Shown here: piece by piece, positions 33,964 through 41,693 of the stretch | Numbering within the stretch: position 1 is the stretch's first letter | How the letters are laid out: each line of letters opens with the position of its first letter | DNA from: Coraliomargarita sp. | GTDB taxonomy: Bacteria > Verrucomicrobiota > Verrucomicrobiia > Opitutales > UBA953 | Reading direction: 5' to 3' | Assembly (NCBI GenBank): GCA_024638885.1 | Contig: JAHEJL010000001.1 | Coordinates: 459,001 to 523,000, forward strand | DNA length: 64,000 nt | Notes under the pieces: model-generated | The model's database searches: none | What the model was told of the DNA's origin: nothing | Seen by the model: only the letters and a program-made list of their open reading frames with translations | Translations under genes and position numbers: made by a program

Positions 33964-34175
33964 CCTCCGAAGAGAAACTCCGCCTCCTCCGCGGCGACGT
34001 CGACCTGTTCGCGTCGGCCCAGCCGGACACCGTGCTGGCGGCGCTGCCCGACTGGGGTTCGCTCGCGATCCTGCTCATCATCGTGCACTTCGAGGAAAAG
34101 CATCGGCTCTCCGTCGCCGGCGCCCAGGTCCGCGGCTGCCGCACCGTGGCCGAACTCCTCGCCCTTATCCCGTGA
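33960..34175 (+). CDS. Short acyl carrier protein-like protein
   Basis: This 71-residue protein overlaps the FabH-like gene (ATGA) and the following acetyltransferase gene (GTGA). Helical sequence with DWGSLAILLIIVHFEEKHRL places Ser34 in a D-x-x-S-L context where the phosphopantetheine serine would be. The canonical DSL is changed to DWGSL, with two residues between Asp and Ser, so modification by a PPTase is plausible but not certain. 'CRTVAELLALI' is the usual helix IV. Very probably the partner of the FabH-like enzyme. Confidence 0.75.
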   Translation: MTSEEKLRLLRGDVDLFASAQPDTVLAALPDWGSLAILLIIVHFEEKHRLSVAGAQVRGCRTVAELLALIP

Positions 34176-34798
34176 AAAAACTGTTCATCATCGGCGCCGG
34201 CGGCTTCGGACGCGAAGTGCATGCCTGGGCGCGCCAGCATCCCGACTGCGGCGTGCGCTGGGAATTGGCCGGCTTCCTCGACGACAATCCGGCCGCGCTC
34301 AAGGACAGCGGTGATTTCGCCCCGCTCGCCCCGCTGAGCGGGCATCGTCCTTCCGCCGATTCGCTCTACCTCAACGGCCTCGCCCTGCCGGAGCTCAAGC
34401 ACAAGCTCCTGCCCCCGCTCGTTGCCGCCGGCGCCGAGTTCCTGACCTTCGTCCACCCCACCGCGAAGGTCGGCGAACGCGTCAAGCTCGGGCGCGGCGT
34501 CGTGCTCTGCCCGGGCGCGATCGTCACCGCGGACGCGACCTTGGGCGACTTCGTGGTGCTGAACCTGCGCGCGACCGTCGGCCACGACGCCGTCGTCGGC
34601 GCTTACACGACCGCGAACGCCCATTGCGACATCACCGGCTTCGTCACGGTCGGCGAAGGCGTCTTCATGGGTTCGCGCGCCAGCATCATCCCGGGCCGCA
34701 AGGTCGGGGACGGGGCCAAGCTCGGCGCCGGCGCGGTCGTCTTCACCCATGTCCCGGCCGGTGTCACCGTCTTCGGCAATCCCGCCCGCCCGCTCTGA
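34172..34798 (+). CDS. NeuD/PglD-type sugar O/N-acyltransferase (left-handed beta-helix)
   Basis: This 208-residue protein starts at GTG 34172 overlapping the carrier-protein stop. The N-terminal Rossmann-like sugar-nucleotide-binding part has KKLFIIGAGGFGREVHAWA and 'AGFLDDNPAAL'. The C-terminal hexapeptide repeats ('VHPTAKVGERVKLGRGVVLC', 'GAIVTADATLGDFVVLNL', 'GSRASIIPGRKVGDGAKLG', 'AGAVVFTHVPAGVTVFGNPA') form a left-handed beta-helix. A catalytic His is in 'ATVGHDAVVG'. It probably N- or O-acylates a nucleotide-activated amino sugar. The tight coupling suggests an acyl-ACP donor instead of, or besides, acetyl-CoA. Confidence 0.88.
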   Translation: MKKLFIIGAGGFGREVHAWARQHPDCGVRWELAGFLDDNPAALKDSGDFAPLAPLSGHRPSADSLYLNGLALPELKHKLLPPLVAAGAEFLTFVHPTAKVGERVKLGRGVVLCPGAIVTADATLGDFVVLNLRATVGHDAVVGAYTTANAHCDITGFVTVGEGVFMGSRASIIPGRKVGDGAKLGAGAVVFTHVPAGVTVFGNPARPL

Positions 34799-34799
34799 C

Positions 34800-35522
34800 A
34801 TGCGCAAGGCCTTGCTCCTCTGCGGCGGCGTGATGCTCGTCGGTCTCCTGGCGCTCGTCCTCCTGGCCGAGTTCGCGCCGGCCCGTCCGCGTCGCTTCAC
34901 CGGCGACCTCGCCGCGGCGCTGCCGGAAGTGGCGGGCTGGACGCGTCGCGAGATCCCGATCGCCGGCTCGTCCGCCGCGATGGCCAGCGCGCAGGGCATC
35001 CTCAATTTCAGCCAGGCCAAGCAGATCCTGTATGCCCGCGGCGGCGCGCAGCTGCTCGTCTACGTCGCCTATTGGGAGCCCGGCAAGGTGTCGGTCGTCG
35101 ACGCCGGCTCGCATAATCCGGACTCCTGCTGGGTGAACAACGGGTGCGTGCGCACCGAGCGCCTTTACGCCGTCCCGGGCAGGGTGGGGGAGCGCGAGCT
35201 CCTGCCTTATGAATATGGCCAGTATATCGTGCCCAACGGCGGCAAGCAGAACGTCGCCTTCTGGCATCTCGTGAACGGCGAGCCCAATCGCTACGAAGAC
35301 CAGCAGGCCGGCTGGCGCAACGGACTCCTCGGCCGGCTCGAACGCCTGCCCCTCGTCTGGAAGGATATCCGGACCTACGGACTTAATCAGAAGAACGAGC
35401 AGATGTTCATCCGCATATCATCAAATTCCAGGGTCGAGGAATTATTCGCGGATCCGGCGAACGCCGGACTATTCAGTGCGTTGAGCCGGCTTGGAATATA
35501 CGCGGATCAGAAGTGGCGGTAG
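34800..35522 (+). CDS. Exosortase-associated EpsI-family protein
   Basis: This 240-residue protein has an N-terminal membrane anchor (LLLCGGVMLVGLLALVLLAE) and a periplasmic domain. The domain begins 'LPEVAGWTRREIPI', and 'QLLVYVAYWEPGKVSVVDAG' plus 'SHNPDSCWVNNGCV' match the EpsI pattern of conserved His, Cys and aromatic residues. EpsI occurs with exosortase EpsH/XrtB in exopolysaccharide loci. Exosortase-type proteins with PEP-CTERM targets are common in this phylum, but none is seen in this window. It lies 1 bp after the acetyltransferase. The last 40 codons are less GC-rich than the rest. Confidence 0.8.
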   Translation: MRKALLLCGGVMLVGLLALVLLAEFAPARPRRFTGDLAAALPEVAGWTRREIPIAGSSAAMASAQGILNFSQAKQILYARGGAQLLVYVAYWEPGKVSVVDAGSHNPDSCWVNNGCVRTERLYAVPGRVGERELLPYEYGQYIVPNGGKQNVAFWHLVNGEPNRYEDQQAGWRNGLLGRLERLPLVWKDIRTYGLNQKNEQMFIRISSNSRVEELFADPANAGLFSALSRLGIYADQKWR

Positions 35523-35530
35523 AGTAATCG

Positions 35531-36062
35531 CTCAAGGGGAGACCGGAAACCGGAATGTTACCTCGGTCATTTGATTCGATTAAGCCGCACTTCACTCAGC
35601 TTATTAAGCATCCGGCAGACCTTGGAATATCCTTCATGTAGACTCACGGCCTTTTCATGCGGGATGGCCTTCATCTTCGAAGCTAGTTCAAGTTGGATCT
35701 TCGTTTCGGCGGCAGAAGCGACGGCTATGCTAAAGAACCTTACGCTGTCCTTCGTTGTTGGTCTTCCGTCACCCTCGGCAATGTTACTGGTCACAGATAA
35801 AGCGGCCCTCTCAAGCTGGGACTTGAGGGAAGGAAATCTCCGAAAGCTTGGCTGAGATGTCAGGGCATAGATTTCGTCTGATAGTAATTTAGCAAAGACC
35901 AGGACCTGCAGGGGTTCGTGATTAGAGTTCACGACCATGGCATACGAACCGGTCTCGGCCTGATAAACACAAACCTCGCCAAGAGATTACCTGCACCTTG
36001 CCCTTAGGTTCATCCTAGATAGGCACCCCAGCTAATTACCCGGTTTCCGGTCTCCCCTTGAG
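35531..36062. mobile_element. Family A palindrome carrying an S23/IVP gene (IVS-like element), copy 11
   Basis: The 23-nt arms 35531-35553 (CTCAAGGGGAGACCGGAAAC...) and 36040-36062 (...TTCCGGTCTCCCCTTGAG) are perfect reverse complements, the best of the twelve family A copies. They enclose 486 bp with a four-helix-bundle gene on the minus strand. The loop edges (CTCGGTCATTTG at left; ATAGGCACCCCAGCTAATTA at right) resemble those of the gene-less copies 4 and 9. Architecture (terminal complementary arms plus one S23-type gene) is the same as that known for 23S rRNA intervening sequences, but here it is intergenic. Confidence 0.75.
35567..35938 (-). CDS. Four-helix-bundle protein of the 23S rRNA IVP (S23) family
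   Basis: This 123-residue helical protein has the family signature: 'VFAKLLSDEIYALTS', the central QLERAALSVTSNIAEGDGRP (R-A-x-x-S-x-x-x-N-I-A-E-G), 'FFSIAVASAAETKIQLELA' and 'EGYSKVCRMLNKL'. It lies wholly between the perfect arms of a family A palindrome. GC content is clearly lower than its neighbours, suggesting recent arrival. S23 proteins form oligomers that bind nucleic acid or accessory partners such as retroelement enzymes; their role in IVS elements is unknown. ATG at 35936-35938. Confidence 0.88.
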   Translation of the reverse strand: MVVNSNHEPLQVLVFAKLLSDEIYALTSQPSFRRFPSLKSQLERAALSVTSNIAEGDGRPTTKDSVRFFSIAVASAAETKIQLELASKMKAIPHEKAVSLHEGYSKVCRMLNKLSEVRLNRIK

Positions 36063-36130
36063 ATTACATTTATTTCGTTCCGTTGTATAGGAGCTCTGCT
36101 CCGATTTGCACCTTTGCACTTTTAAACCCA

Positions 36131-37267
36131 ATGTCTCTCCCCGATCGCCTCTATCTCTCTCCTCCCGACATCGGTTCCGCCGAAATCGAATATACCCTCG
36201 AAGCGTTCCAATCCAATTGGGTCGCGCCGGCGGGTCCGAACCTTGACGCGTTCGAGGAAGATTTCGCCCAGCTCGTCGGTTCGAAGCATGCCGTCGCCGT
36301 CTCGTCCGGCACCGCGGCGCTGCACCTCGCGTTGCGCCTGGCCGGCGTCGGCCCCGGCGACGAAGTCCTCTGCTCGTCGCTGACCTTCATCGCTTCCGCC
36401 GCGCCCATCACCTATCTCGGCGCCAAGCCCGTCTTCATCGATTCCGAGGAGCGCAGCTGGAACATGGATCCCGCCCTCGCATGCGCGGTCATCGAAGCGA
36501 AGGCCAAGGCCGGGAAGGCGCCCAAGGCGCTCGTGCTCGTGCACCTCTACGGCCAGTCCGCCGACATCGCGCCCATCAAGGCGTGCTGCGACCGGCATGG
36601 CGTGAAGCTCATCGAGGACGCCGCCGAAGCCCTTGGCTCGACCTACGGCGAGGCCTCGCCCGGATCGTTCGGCCTCTTCGGCATCCACTCCTTCAACGGC
36701 AACAAGATCATCACCACCGGCGGCGGGGGCATGCTCGTCACCGATGACGCCGCGCTCGCGAAGCAGGCGCGCTTCCTCGCCACCCAGGCGCGCGACGCCG
36801 CTCCGCACTACGAGCATTCCACCATCGGCTACAACTACCGCCTCAGCAACATTGCGGCCAGCATCGGCCTCGGTCAGCTCACGCGCCTGTCGGGCAAGGT
36901 CTCGCGTCGTCGTTCCCACTTCAAGGCCTACGCCGAAGCCTTCAAGGGCCTGCCCGGCGTGACCATGCAGCCCGAAGCCCCGTGGGGACAGTCGACCCGC
37001 TGGCTCACCTGCCTCACCATCGACCCCGCGCTCGCCGGCGTCACCCGCGAGCAGGTGCGCCTCGCGCTCGAAGCCGAGAACATCGAAGCCCGTCCTGTCT
37101 GGAAGCCCATGCATCTGCAGCCTGTATTCGCCGGCGCCGAGATGCATGGCGGTCAGGTCAGCGCCCGGCTCTTCGAGCACGGCCTCTGCCTGCCGTCCGG
37201 CTCCGCGCTCGCCGAGGAAGACCGCAGCCGCGTGATCGCCGTGGTGCTCGCTTGCTTCGCACGCTAG
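36131..37267 (+). CDS. DegT-family aminotransferase (PglE/WbpE-like)
   Basis: This 378-residue enzyme starts at ATG 36131, after a non-protein-like leader from 36083. Signature blocks are 'YLSPPDIGSAEIEYTLEAF', 'AVSSGTAALHLALRLAG', 'IEDAAEALGSTYG' and the PLP Lys192 in FNGNKIITTGGGGM. 'SNWVAPAGPNLDAFEEDF' and the GGGG after the Lys are typical of PglE/PseC-like 4-amino sugar transaminases. It probably makes an NDP-4-amino-4,6-dideoxyhexose. The 4,6-dehydratase needed to make its 4-keto substrate could be rfbB (next gene) or gmd. Its TAG stop begins a family C repeat. Confidence 0.88.
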   Translation: MSLPDRLYLSPPDIGSAEIEYTLEAFQSNWVAPAGPNLDAFEEDFAQLVGSKHAVAVSSGTAALHLALRLAGVGPGDEVLCSSLTFIASAAPITYLGAKPVFIDSEERSWNMDPALACAVIEAKAKAGKAPKALVLVHLYGQSADIAPIKACCDRHGVKLIEDAAEALGSTYGEASPGSFGLFGIHSFNGNKIITTGGGGMLVTDDAALAKQARFLATQARDAAPHYEHSTIGYNYRLSNIAASIGLGQLTRLSGKVSRRRSHFKAYAEAFKGLPGVTMQPEAPWGQSTRWLTCLTIDPALAGVTREQVRLALEAENIEARPVWKPMHLQPVFAGAEMHGGQVSARLFEHGLCLPSGSALAEEDRSRVIAVVLACFAR

Positions 37268-37434
37268 AGGCCCGGAGGCCCAGAGGCTGCGTTGGCCAGA
37301 AATGTCTCGGGTAGGGACGTGATTGCCATCACGTCCGTTCGCCAAGCGACGCTTCCTTCTCGATCTCCTTAGCTAAGCCCCGATGACTTCGCGGCCTCGG
37401 CCTCGAACGGATGCGATGGCAATCGCATCCCTAC
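37265..37434. repeat. Family C left arm followed by family D double hairpin
   Basis: TAGAGGCCCGGAGGCCCAGA (37265 on) starts with the preceding gene's stop. The family D element runs GTAG 37311 to CTAC 37434, with hairpins GGACGTGA-TTGCCA-TCACGTCC and GGATGCGAT-GGCA-ATCGCATCC. The remaining 163 bp up to the rfbB start show GCCGGCGAGGCCTTC and no open frame of note. Confidence 0.78.
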
Positions 37435-37597
37435 CTTTGAGCGGCATGATCCTTTGGTATGGCTGGCAGGGCCGGCGAGGCCTTCAAAGTCCCTCATAAG
37501 AGGGGAAAACTGCCTACGCGGGGCGGAATTTCTTTTCAATAGACAGCCCCCACCTCCTACGCTGGTTCATCCATCGGGCTTCCGCCCTCATCCTCAG

Positions 37598-38650
37598 ATG
37601 AAACTCCTTATCACCGGCGGCGCCGGCTTCATCGGGTCTAACCTCGCCCGGCTCGCCCATGCGGCCGGCCACGAGGTCACCGTCGTCGACAAGCTGACCT
37701 ACGCCGGCAACCGCGCTTCGCTCGCCGACCTGGTCGGCCAGCCGCGCTTCGCCTTCGTCCAGGCGGACATCGTCGACGCCGAGGCCATGCGTCGCGTCTT
37801 CGCCGAAGCCCGTCCCGAGAAAGTCCTGCACCTCGCCGCGGAGTCGCACGTGGACCGTTCCATCGACGGCCCGGGCGAATTCATCGCCACCAACGTCACC
37901 GGCACGTTCCAGCTCCTGCAGGCCGCGCTCGGCCACTGGAAGGGCCTGTCCGGCGCCGCCCGGGACGGCTTCCGCTTCGTCCACGTCTCGACCGACGAGG
38001 TGTTCGGTTCGCTCGGCCCGACCGATCCGGCCTTCGACGAGTCGACCGCCTACGACCCGCATTCTCCGTATAGCGCCTCCAAGGCGGCCAGCGACCACCT
38101 CGCCCGCGCCTGGCACGACACCTACGGCCTCCCGGTCGTCGTGACGAACTGCTCCAACAACTACGGCCCTTATCAGTTCCCCGAGAAACTGATCCCCGTC
38201 GTCATCCTCAAGTGCCTGCGCGGCGAGGCCATCCCGGTCTACGGTCGGGGCGAGAACATCCGCGACTGGCTCTACGTCGACGACCATGCGCGCGCCTTGC
38301 TCGCCGCGGCGGCCCAAGGCGCGCCCGGCCGGACCTATTGCATCGGCGGGGACAACGAGCGCCGGAACATCGACCTCGTCCGCGCCCTGTGCGCGCTGCT
38401 CGACGAATTCCGCCCGCGGGCCGACGGCCAGCCCCACGCCACCGCGATCAGCTTCGTGACCGACCGTCCCGGCCACGACCATCGCTACGCCATCGACGCC
38501 CGTCGAGCCCGGACCGAACTCGGCTGGGCTCCGCAGGAAGACTTCCAGAGCGGCCTCCGCAAGACGGTCCGTTGGTATCTCGATCACCCCGCCTGGATCC
38601 AAGGCATCCTGGACGGCTCCTATCGCCTCGAGCGACAGGGCAAACTCTGA
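37598..38650 (+). CDS. rfbB: dTDP-glucose 4,6-dehydratase
   Basis: This 350-residue extended SDR forms dTDP-4-keto-6-deoxy-D-glucose. Blocks are [17 protein letters not shown], '[17 protein letters not shown]', '[16 protein letters not shown]', '[12 protein letters not shown]' (catalytic Thr-Asp-Glu), '[11 protein letters not shown]' (Tyr-x3-Lys) and '[14 protein letters not shown]'. All are typical. The long open frame from 37454 is not used; ATG 37598 fits the family N-terminus. Located 7 bp upstream of rfbA, so the two form an operon start for the dTDP-3-aminosugar pathway. Confidence 0.96.
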   Translation: MKLLITGGAGFIGSNLARLAHAAGHEVTVVDKLTYAGNRASLADLVGQPRFAFVQADIVDAEAMRRVFAEARPEKVLHLAAESHVDRSIDGPGEFIATNVTGTFQLLQAALGHWKGLSGAARDGFRFVHVSTDEVFGSLGPTDPAFDESTAYDPHSPYSASKAASDHLARAWHDTYGLPVVVTNCSNNYGPYQFPEKLIPVVILKCLRGEAIPVYGRGENIRDWLYVDDHARALLAAAAQGAPGRTYCIGGDNERRNIDLVRALCALLDEFRPRADGQPHATAISFVTDRPGHDHRYAIDARRARTELGWAPQEDFQSGLRKTVRWYLDHPAWIQGILDGSYRLERQGKL

Positions 38651-38657
38651 CCATTCC

Positions 38658-39527
38658 ATGAAAGGCATCATTCTCGCCGGCGGCGCCGGCACGCGGCTGC
38701 ACCCGTTGACGCAGGCCATGAGCAAGCAGCTCCTGCCCGTCTACGACAAGCCCATGATCTACTACCCGCTGTCCGTGCTCATGCTCGCGGACATCCGGGA
38801 GATCCTGATCATCTCCACCCCGCAGGACCTGCCGCGCTTCCGCGAGGTGCTCGGCGACGGCTCCCGTCTCGGCTGCCGGTTCGAGTATGCGGAACAGTCC
38901 GTGCCGAACGGCCTCGCCCAGGCCTTCGTCATCGGCGAGCAGTTCATCGGCCAGGACGACGTCTGCCTGGTCCTCGGCGATAACATCTTCTACTCCGCCG
39001 GCTTCGGCGACCTGCTGAAGTCCTGCCACCGTCCGCAGGGCGGTATCGTCTTCGCCTATCACGTGGCCGACCCGGAACGCTTCGGCGTGGTCGAGTTCGA
39101 CGCCGCCGGCAAGGCCGTCTCCATCGAGGAGAAGCCCAAGTCGCCCAAGTCCAGCTACGCCGTCCCCGGCCTTTATTTCTACGACCGCTCCGTCGTCGGC
39201 ATCGCCAAGGCCCTGCAGCCTTCGGCCCGCGGCGAATACGAGATCACCGACGTGAACCGCGAGTATCTCCGCCAAGGCCGTCTGAACGTGAAGCTCCTGC
39301 CGCGCGGCACCGCCTGGCTCGACACCGGCACTTTTGATTCCCTCCTGCAGGCCTCGCAGTTCGTGCAGATCGTCGAAGCCCGCCAAGGCTTCAAGATCGG
39401 CTGCATCGAGGAGATCGCCTGGCGTCGCGGCTACATCGACTCCGCCCAGCTGCTGGAGCTCGCCGCCCCCATCGCCAAGTCCGGCTACGGCCAGTATCTC
39501 AAGTCCCTCGTGGCCCTGCCTCGCTGA
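38658..39527 (+). CDS. rfbA: Glucose-1-phosphate thymidylyltransferase
   Basis: This 289-residue enzyme converts Glc-1-P and dTTP to dTDP-glucose. Motifs are [16 protein letters not shown], '[14 protein letters not shown]', '[15 protein letters not shown]', '[13 protein letters not shown]' and '[17 protein letters not shown]'. All are characteristic of RmlA/RfbA. Stop and next start overlap (TGATG). It supplies the first intermediate of the dTDP-amino sugar pathway completed by the next four genes; rhamnose genes rmlC and rmlD are absent here. Confidence 0.96.
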   Translation: MKGIILAGGAGTRLHPLTQAMSKQLLPVYDKPMIYYPLSVLMLADIREILIISTPQDLPRFREVLGDGSRLGCRFEYAEQSVPNGLAQAFVIGEQFIGQDDVCLVLGDNIFYSAGFGDLLKSCHRPQGGIVFAYHVADPERFGVVEFDAAGKAVSIEEKPKSPKSSYAVPGLYFYDRSVVGIAKALQPSARGEYEITDVNREYLRQGRLNVKLLPRGTAWLDTGTFDSLLQASQFVQIVEARQGFKIGCIEEIAWRRGYIDSAQLLELAAPIAKSGYGQYLKSLVALPR

Positions 39528-39934
39528 TGTCCGCCTCGCTCATCCAGCTCGTCGACATCCCGCAGCGCGGAGATGCCCGGGGTCAGCTTTCCGTGGCTGA
39601 GCTCGGCGGCGTCCTCCCGTTCGCCGTCCGGCGCGCCTATTGGATCCACGGGACCAAGCCCGGCGTCAGCCGCGGCTTCCATGCGCACAGGCAGCTCCGC
39701 CAGCTCTGCGTCTGCGTGGCGGGTTCCGTGCGCATCAGTCTCTTCGACGGCGCCCGCGAGGAGAGCGTCATGCTCGCCACGGCGACCCAAGGCCTGCTCA
39801 TCGGGCCCGGCCTCTGGCGCGAGATGCACGACTTCTCCCCGGACTGCGTCCTGATGGTCTTCGCCGACGCCGAATACGCCGAGTCGGACTACATCCGCGA
39901 CCGCGAGCAGTTCATCAAGCATGCTCAGGCCTAA
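39527..39934 (+). CDS. dTDP-4-oxo-6-deoxyglucose 3,4-ketoisomerase (FdtA/QdtA family)
   Basis: This 135-residue cupin shows 'DIPQRGDARGQLSVAE', 'HGTKPGVSRGFHAHRQLRQL' (His pair) and 'VAGSVRISLFDG', the signatures of sugar 3,4-ketoisomerases (FdtA, QdtA, TylM3). It would convert dTDP-4-keto-6-deoxyglucose to the 3-keto isomer with either galacto (FdtA) or gluco (QdtA) configuration; the sequence alone does not decide which. It starts one base before the rfbA stop and overlaps the fusion gene's start by 14 bp. Confidence 0.9.
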   Translation: MSASLIQLVDIPQRGDARGQLSVAELGGVLPFAVRRAYWIHGTKPGVSRGFHAHRQLRQLCVCVAGSVRISLFDGAREESVMLATATQGLLIGPGLWREMHDFSPDCVLMVFADAEYAESDYIRDREQFIKHAQA

Positions 39935-41693
39935 TCTGCACGTAGGCGCAATCAAACGATGGCTGCACGCCATCTCAGGATGCGAGACGAGACTTCGCCT
40001 CGTTCAACCGGAAGATGCGGAATTCATTCTACATCTAAGAACCGACCCAGTAAGGGGAGCCAACCTGTCTGCGACCCCAAATTCTGCGGCAATCCAGCGC
40101 GCTTGGTTGGCCAAGTACGAGATACGCTTTAGCGCGGGTAAGGAGGCTTACTTCATTGTAGAAAACAAAGGTGCAGCTTGCGGTACGGTTCGGCTATATG
40201 ACTATCGGCCAGAACATGACTCATTTTCTTGGGGCAGTTGGATCGTTGAGGCTGGAACTTCGCCCTCGGTCGCAATTCGTGCCGCGCTGTTGATTTACGA
40301 TCTGGCCTTTGGACCGCTAGGGTTTTCCAGTGCACATTTCGACGTTCGCCAAGCCAATTGCAGCGTTTGGCGCTTTCACGAAAAAATGGGGGCAAGTCTA
40401 TTGTCTGGCAACGAGCAGGACCGCTTCTATGCCTATACCGTAAACGAATATCTTCGCCGGCGCGCAGAGCTGGAGCGACATACGCAAGGTCGTCCTTGGG
40501 TCGAAGGAATCCCCAGGATCTGTATTGCAGGGAAGCACGACATCGCTGCCGACTGCCTCATCGGTCTACTTGATCGAGGCTATGCACCTGAAGAGTTGTG
40601 CGTGGTAGCGAATCGGAACGACGACGGGAGGCATGCCTGGCAGAAGTCGCTTTTGGCGACAGCGCGGCAAAACGGCGTTCGGGTGTGGCCGATTTCTGCC
40701 GTACAGCAGCTCCAAGACATCCGGTTTTTTTCGTTAGAACATGACCGTATTTTGCGTCCGTCTGCTTTTCGAAGCCCACATCTCTACAATTTGCACTTTT
40801 CCCGCCTCCCGGCTTATCGTGGCGTAGCAACTTCCGTATGGCCTATAAGGAACCGCGAGAATTCTTCAGGCGTCACATTGCATAGGATAGATGAGGGTAT
40901 AGATACCGGGCGCGTCATTGCCCAGCGCGTCTTCCCGCTCTCGCGGTCGACAAAGTCGTCCGAGTTGTATGCAGAATATATGCTACAAGGCAGGCAATTG
41001 TTCTTCGAGCAGCTCGATGTGCTTATGGCTTCGGCTCCCGAAGGCATCCCTCAGGAAGGCGGTGCAAGCTACTATCCGCGCTCGTCAATCGACTACTCCG
41101 ACCTGTCAGTCGACTTTAGCCGTCCCTCGGCGGAAGTAGTATCTAGCATAAAATCCCGCCTGTTTTGGCAGTATCAATTGCCGGCATTCGAAGGTCGCCG
41201 TATCTGGGACGTCAGCGAAATAGAGACCCACGAGATCCTCATGCCAGGCCAGCGCCGTGCGATCGACGGCTGGTCCGATTTGGTTGGAGTCGGAGGCGGC
41301 ACCATTCGCTTGGATTACTCTTTTATGGACGCGTTGGTGACGTGGGCCAAAGACGATCAAAGGCCCGCGAGCTTCCCCAGTTTAATTCCCGATCTACAGA
41401 CCGAGAATGCGCAGGGCTGGACGCCCCTAATGATCGCGTCCTACAACGGGCATCTCGAACCGCTGCGATGGCTGATTGAGTCGGGCGCGAATCCAGATCA
41501 CCAGAACCGTCGGGGAACTACGGCGCTCATGTATGCAAAATCTTTCGCTCAAATGACCGGCAACCTGGGTCCAATTAAAATACTCCTTGCCGCAGGCGCT
41601 CGCCCGGACCTCAAAGACCAGTATGGATACGCAGTCTCCGACTATTGCGATTCTGTCCGTGACGCAGAGATCCTCTCTCTAATTAAAGCATGA
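39921..41693 (+). CDS. GNAT - sugar N-formyltransferase - ankyrin fusion protein
   Basis: This 590-residue three-part protein has a GNAT acetyltransferase (about residues 22-185; '[20 protein letters not shown]', '[16 protein letters not shown]'). A sugar N-formyltransferase follows (about 195-440), with catalytic Asn290 and His292 in [14 protein letters not shown] and Asp328 in [12 protein letters not shown]-terminal ankyrin repeats (about 493-590; '[20 protein letters not shown]', '[11 protein letters not shown]') complete it. The N-formyltransferase QdtF is known to carry an ankyrin repeat that binds dTDP-Qui3N, so this is a QdtF relative with an extra GNAT domain. GC content is visibly lower than its neighbours, suggesting horizontal origin. 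Confidence 0.85.
   Translation: MLRPNLHVGAIKRWLHAISGCETRLRLVQPEDAEFILHLRTDPVRGANLSATPNSAAIQRAWLAKYEIRFSAGKEAYFIVENKGAACGTVRLYDYRPEHDSFSWGSWIVEAGTSPSVAIRAALLIYDLAFGPLGFSSAHFDVRQANCSVWRFHEKMGASLLSGNEQDRFYAYTVNEYLRRRAELERHTQGRPWVEGIPRICIAGKHDIAADCLIGLLDRGYAPEELCVVANRNDDGRHAWQKSLLATARQNGVRVWPISAVQQLQDIRFFSLEHDRILRPSAFRSPHLYNLHFSRLPAYRGVATSVWPIRNRENSSGVTLHRIDEGIDTGRVIAQRVFPLSRSTKSSELYAEYMLQGRQLFFEQLDVLMASAPEGIPQEGGASYYPRSSIDYSDLSVDFSRPSAEVVSSIKSRLFWQYQLPAFEGRRIWDVSEIETHEILMPGQRRAIDGWSDLVGVGGGTIRLDYSFMDALVTWAKDDQRPASFPSLIPDLQTENAQGWTPLMIASYNGHLEPLRWLIESGANPDHQNRRGTTALMYAKSFAQMTGNLGPIKILLAAGARPDLKDQYGYAVSDYCDSVRDAEILSLIKA

Noticed and set aside
35531..36062. A 23S rRNA intervening sequence proper
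   Set aside because: No rRNA sequence flanks the element; both sides are polysaccharide genes. Only the architecture is IVS-like.
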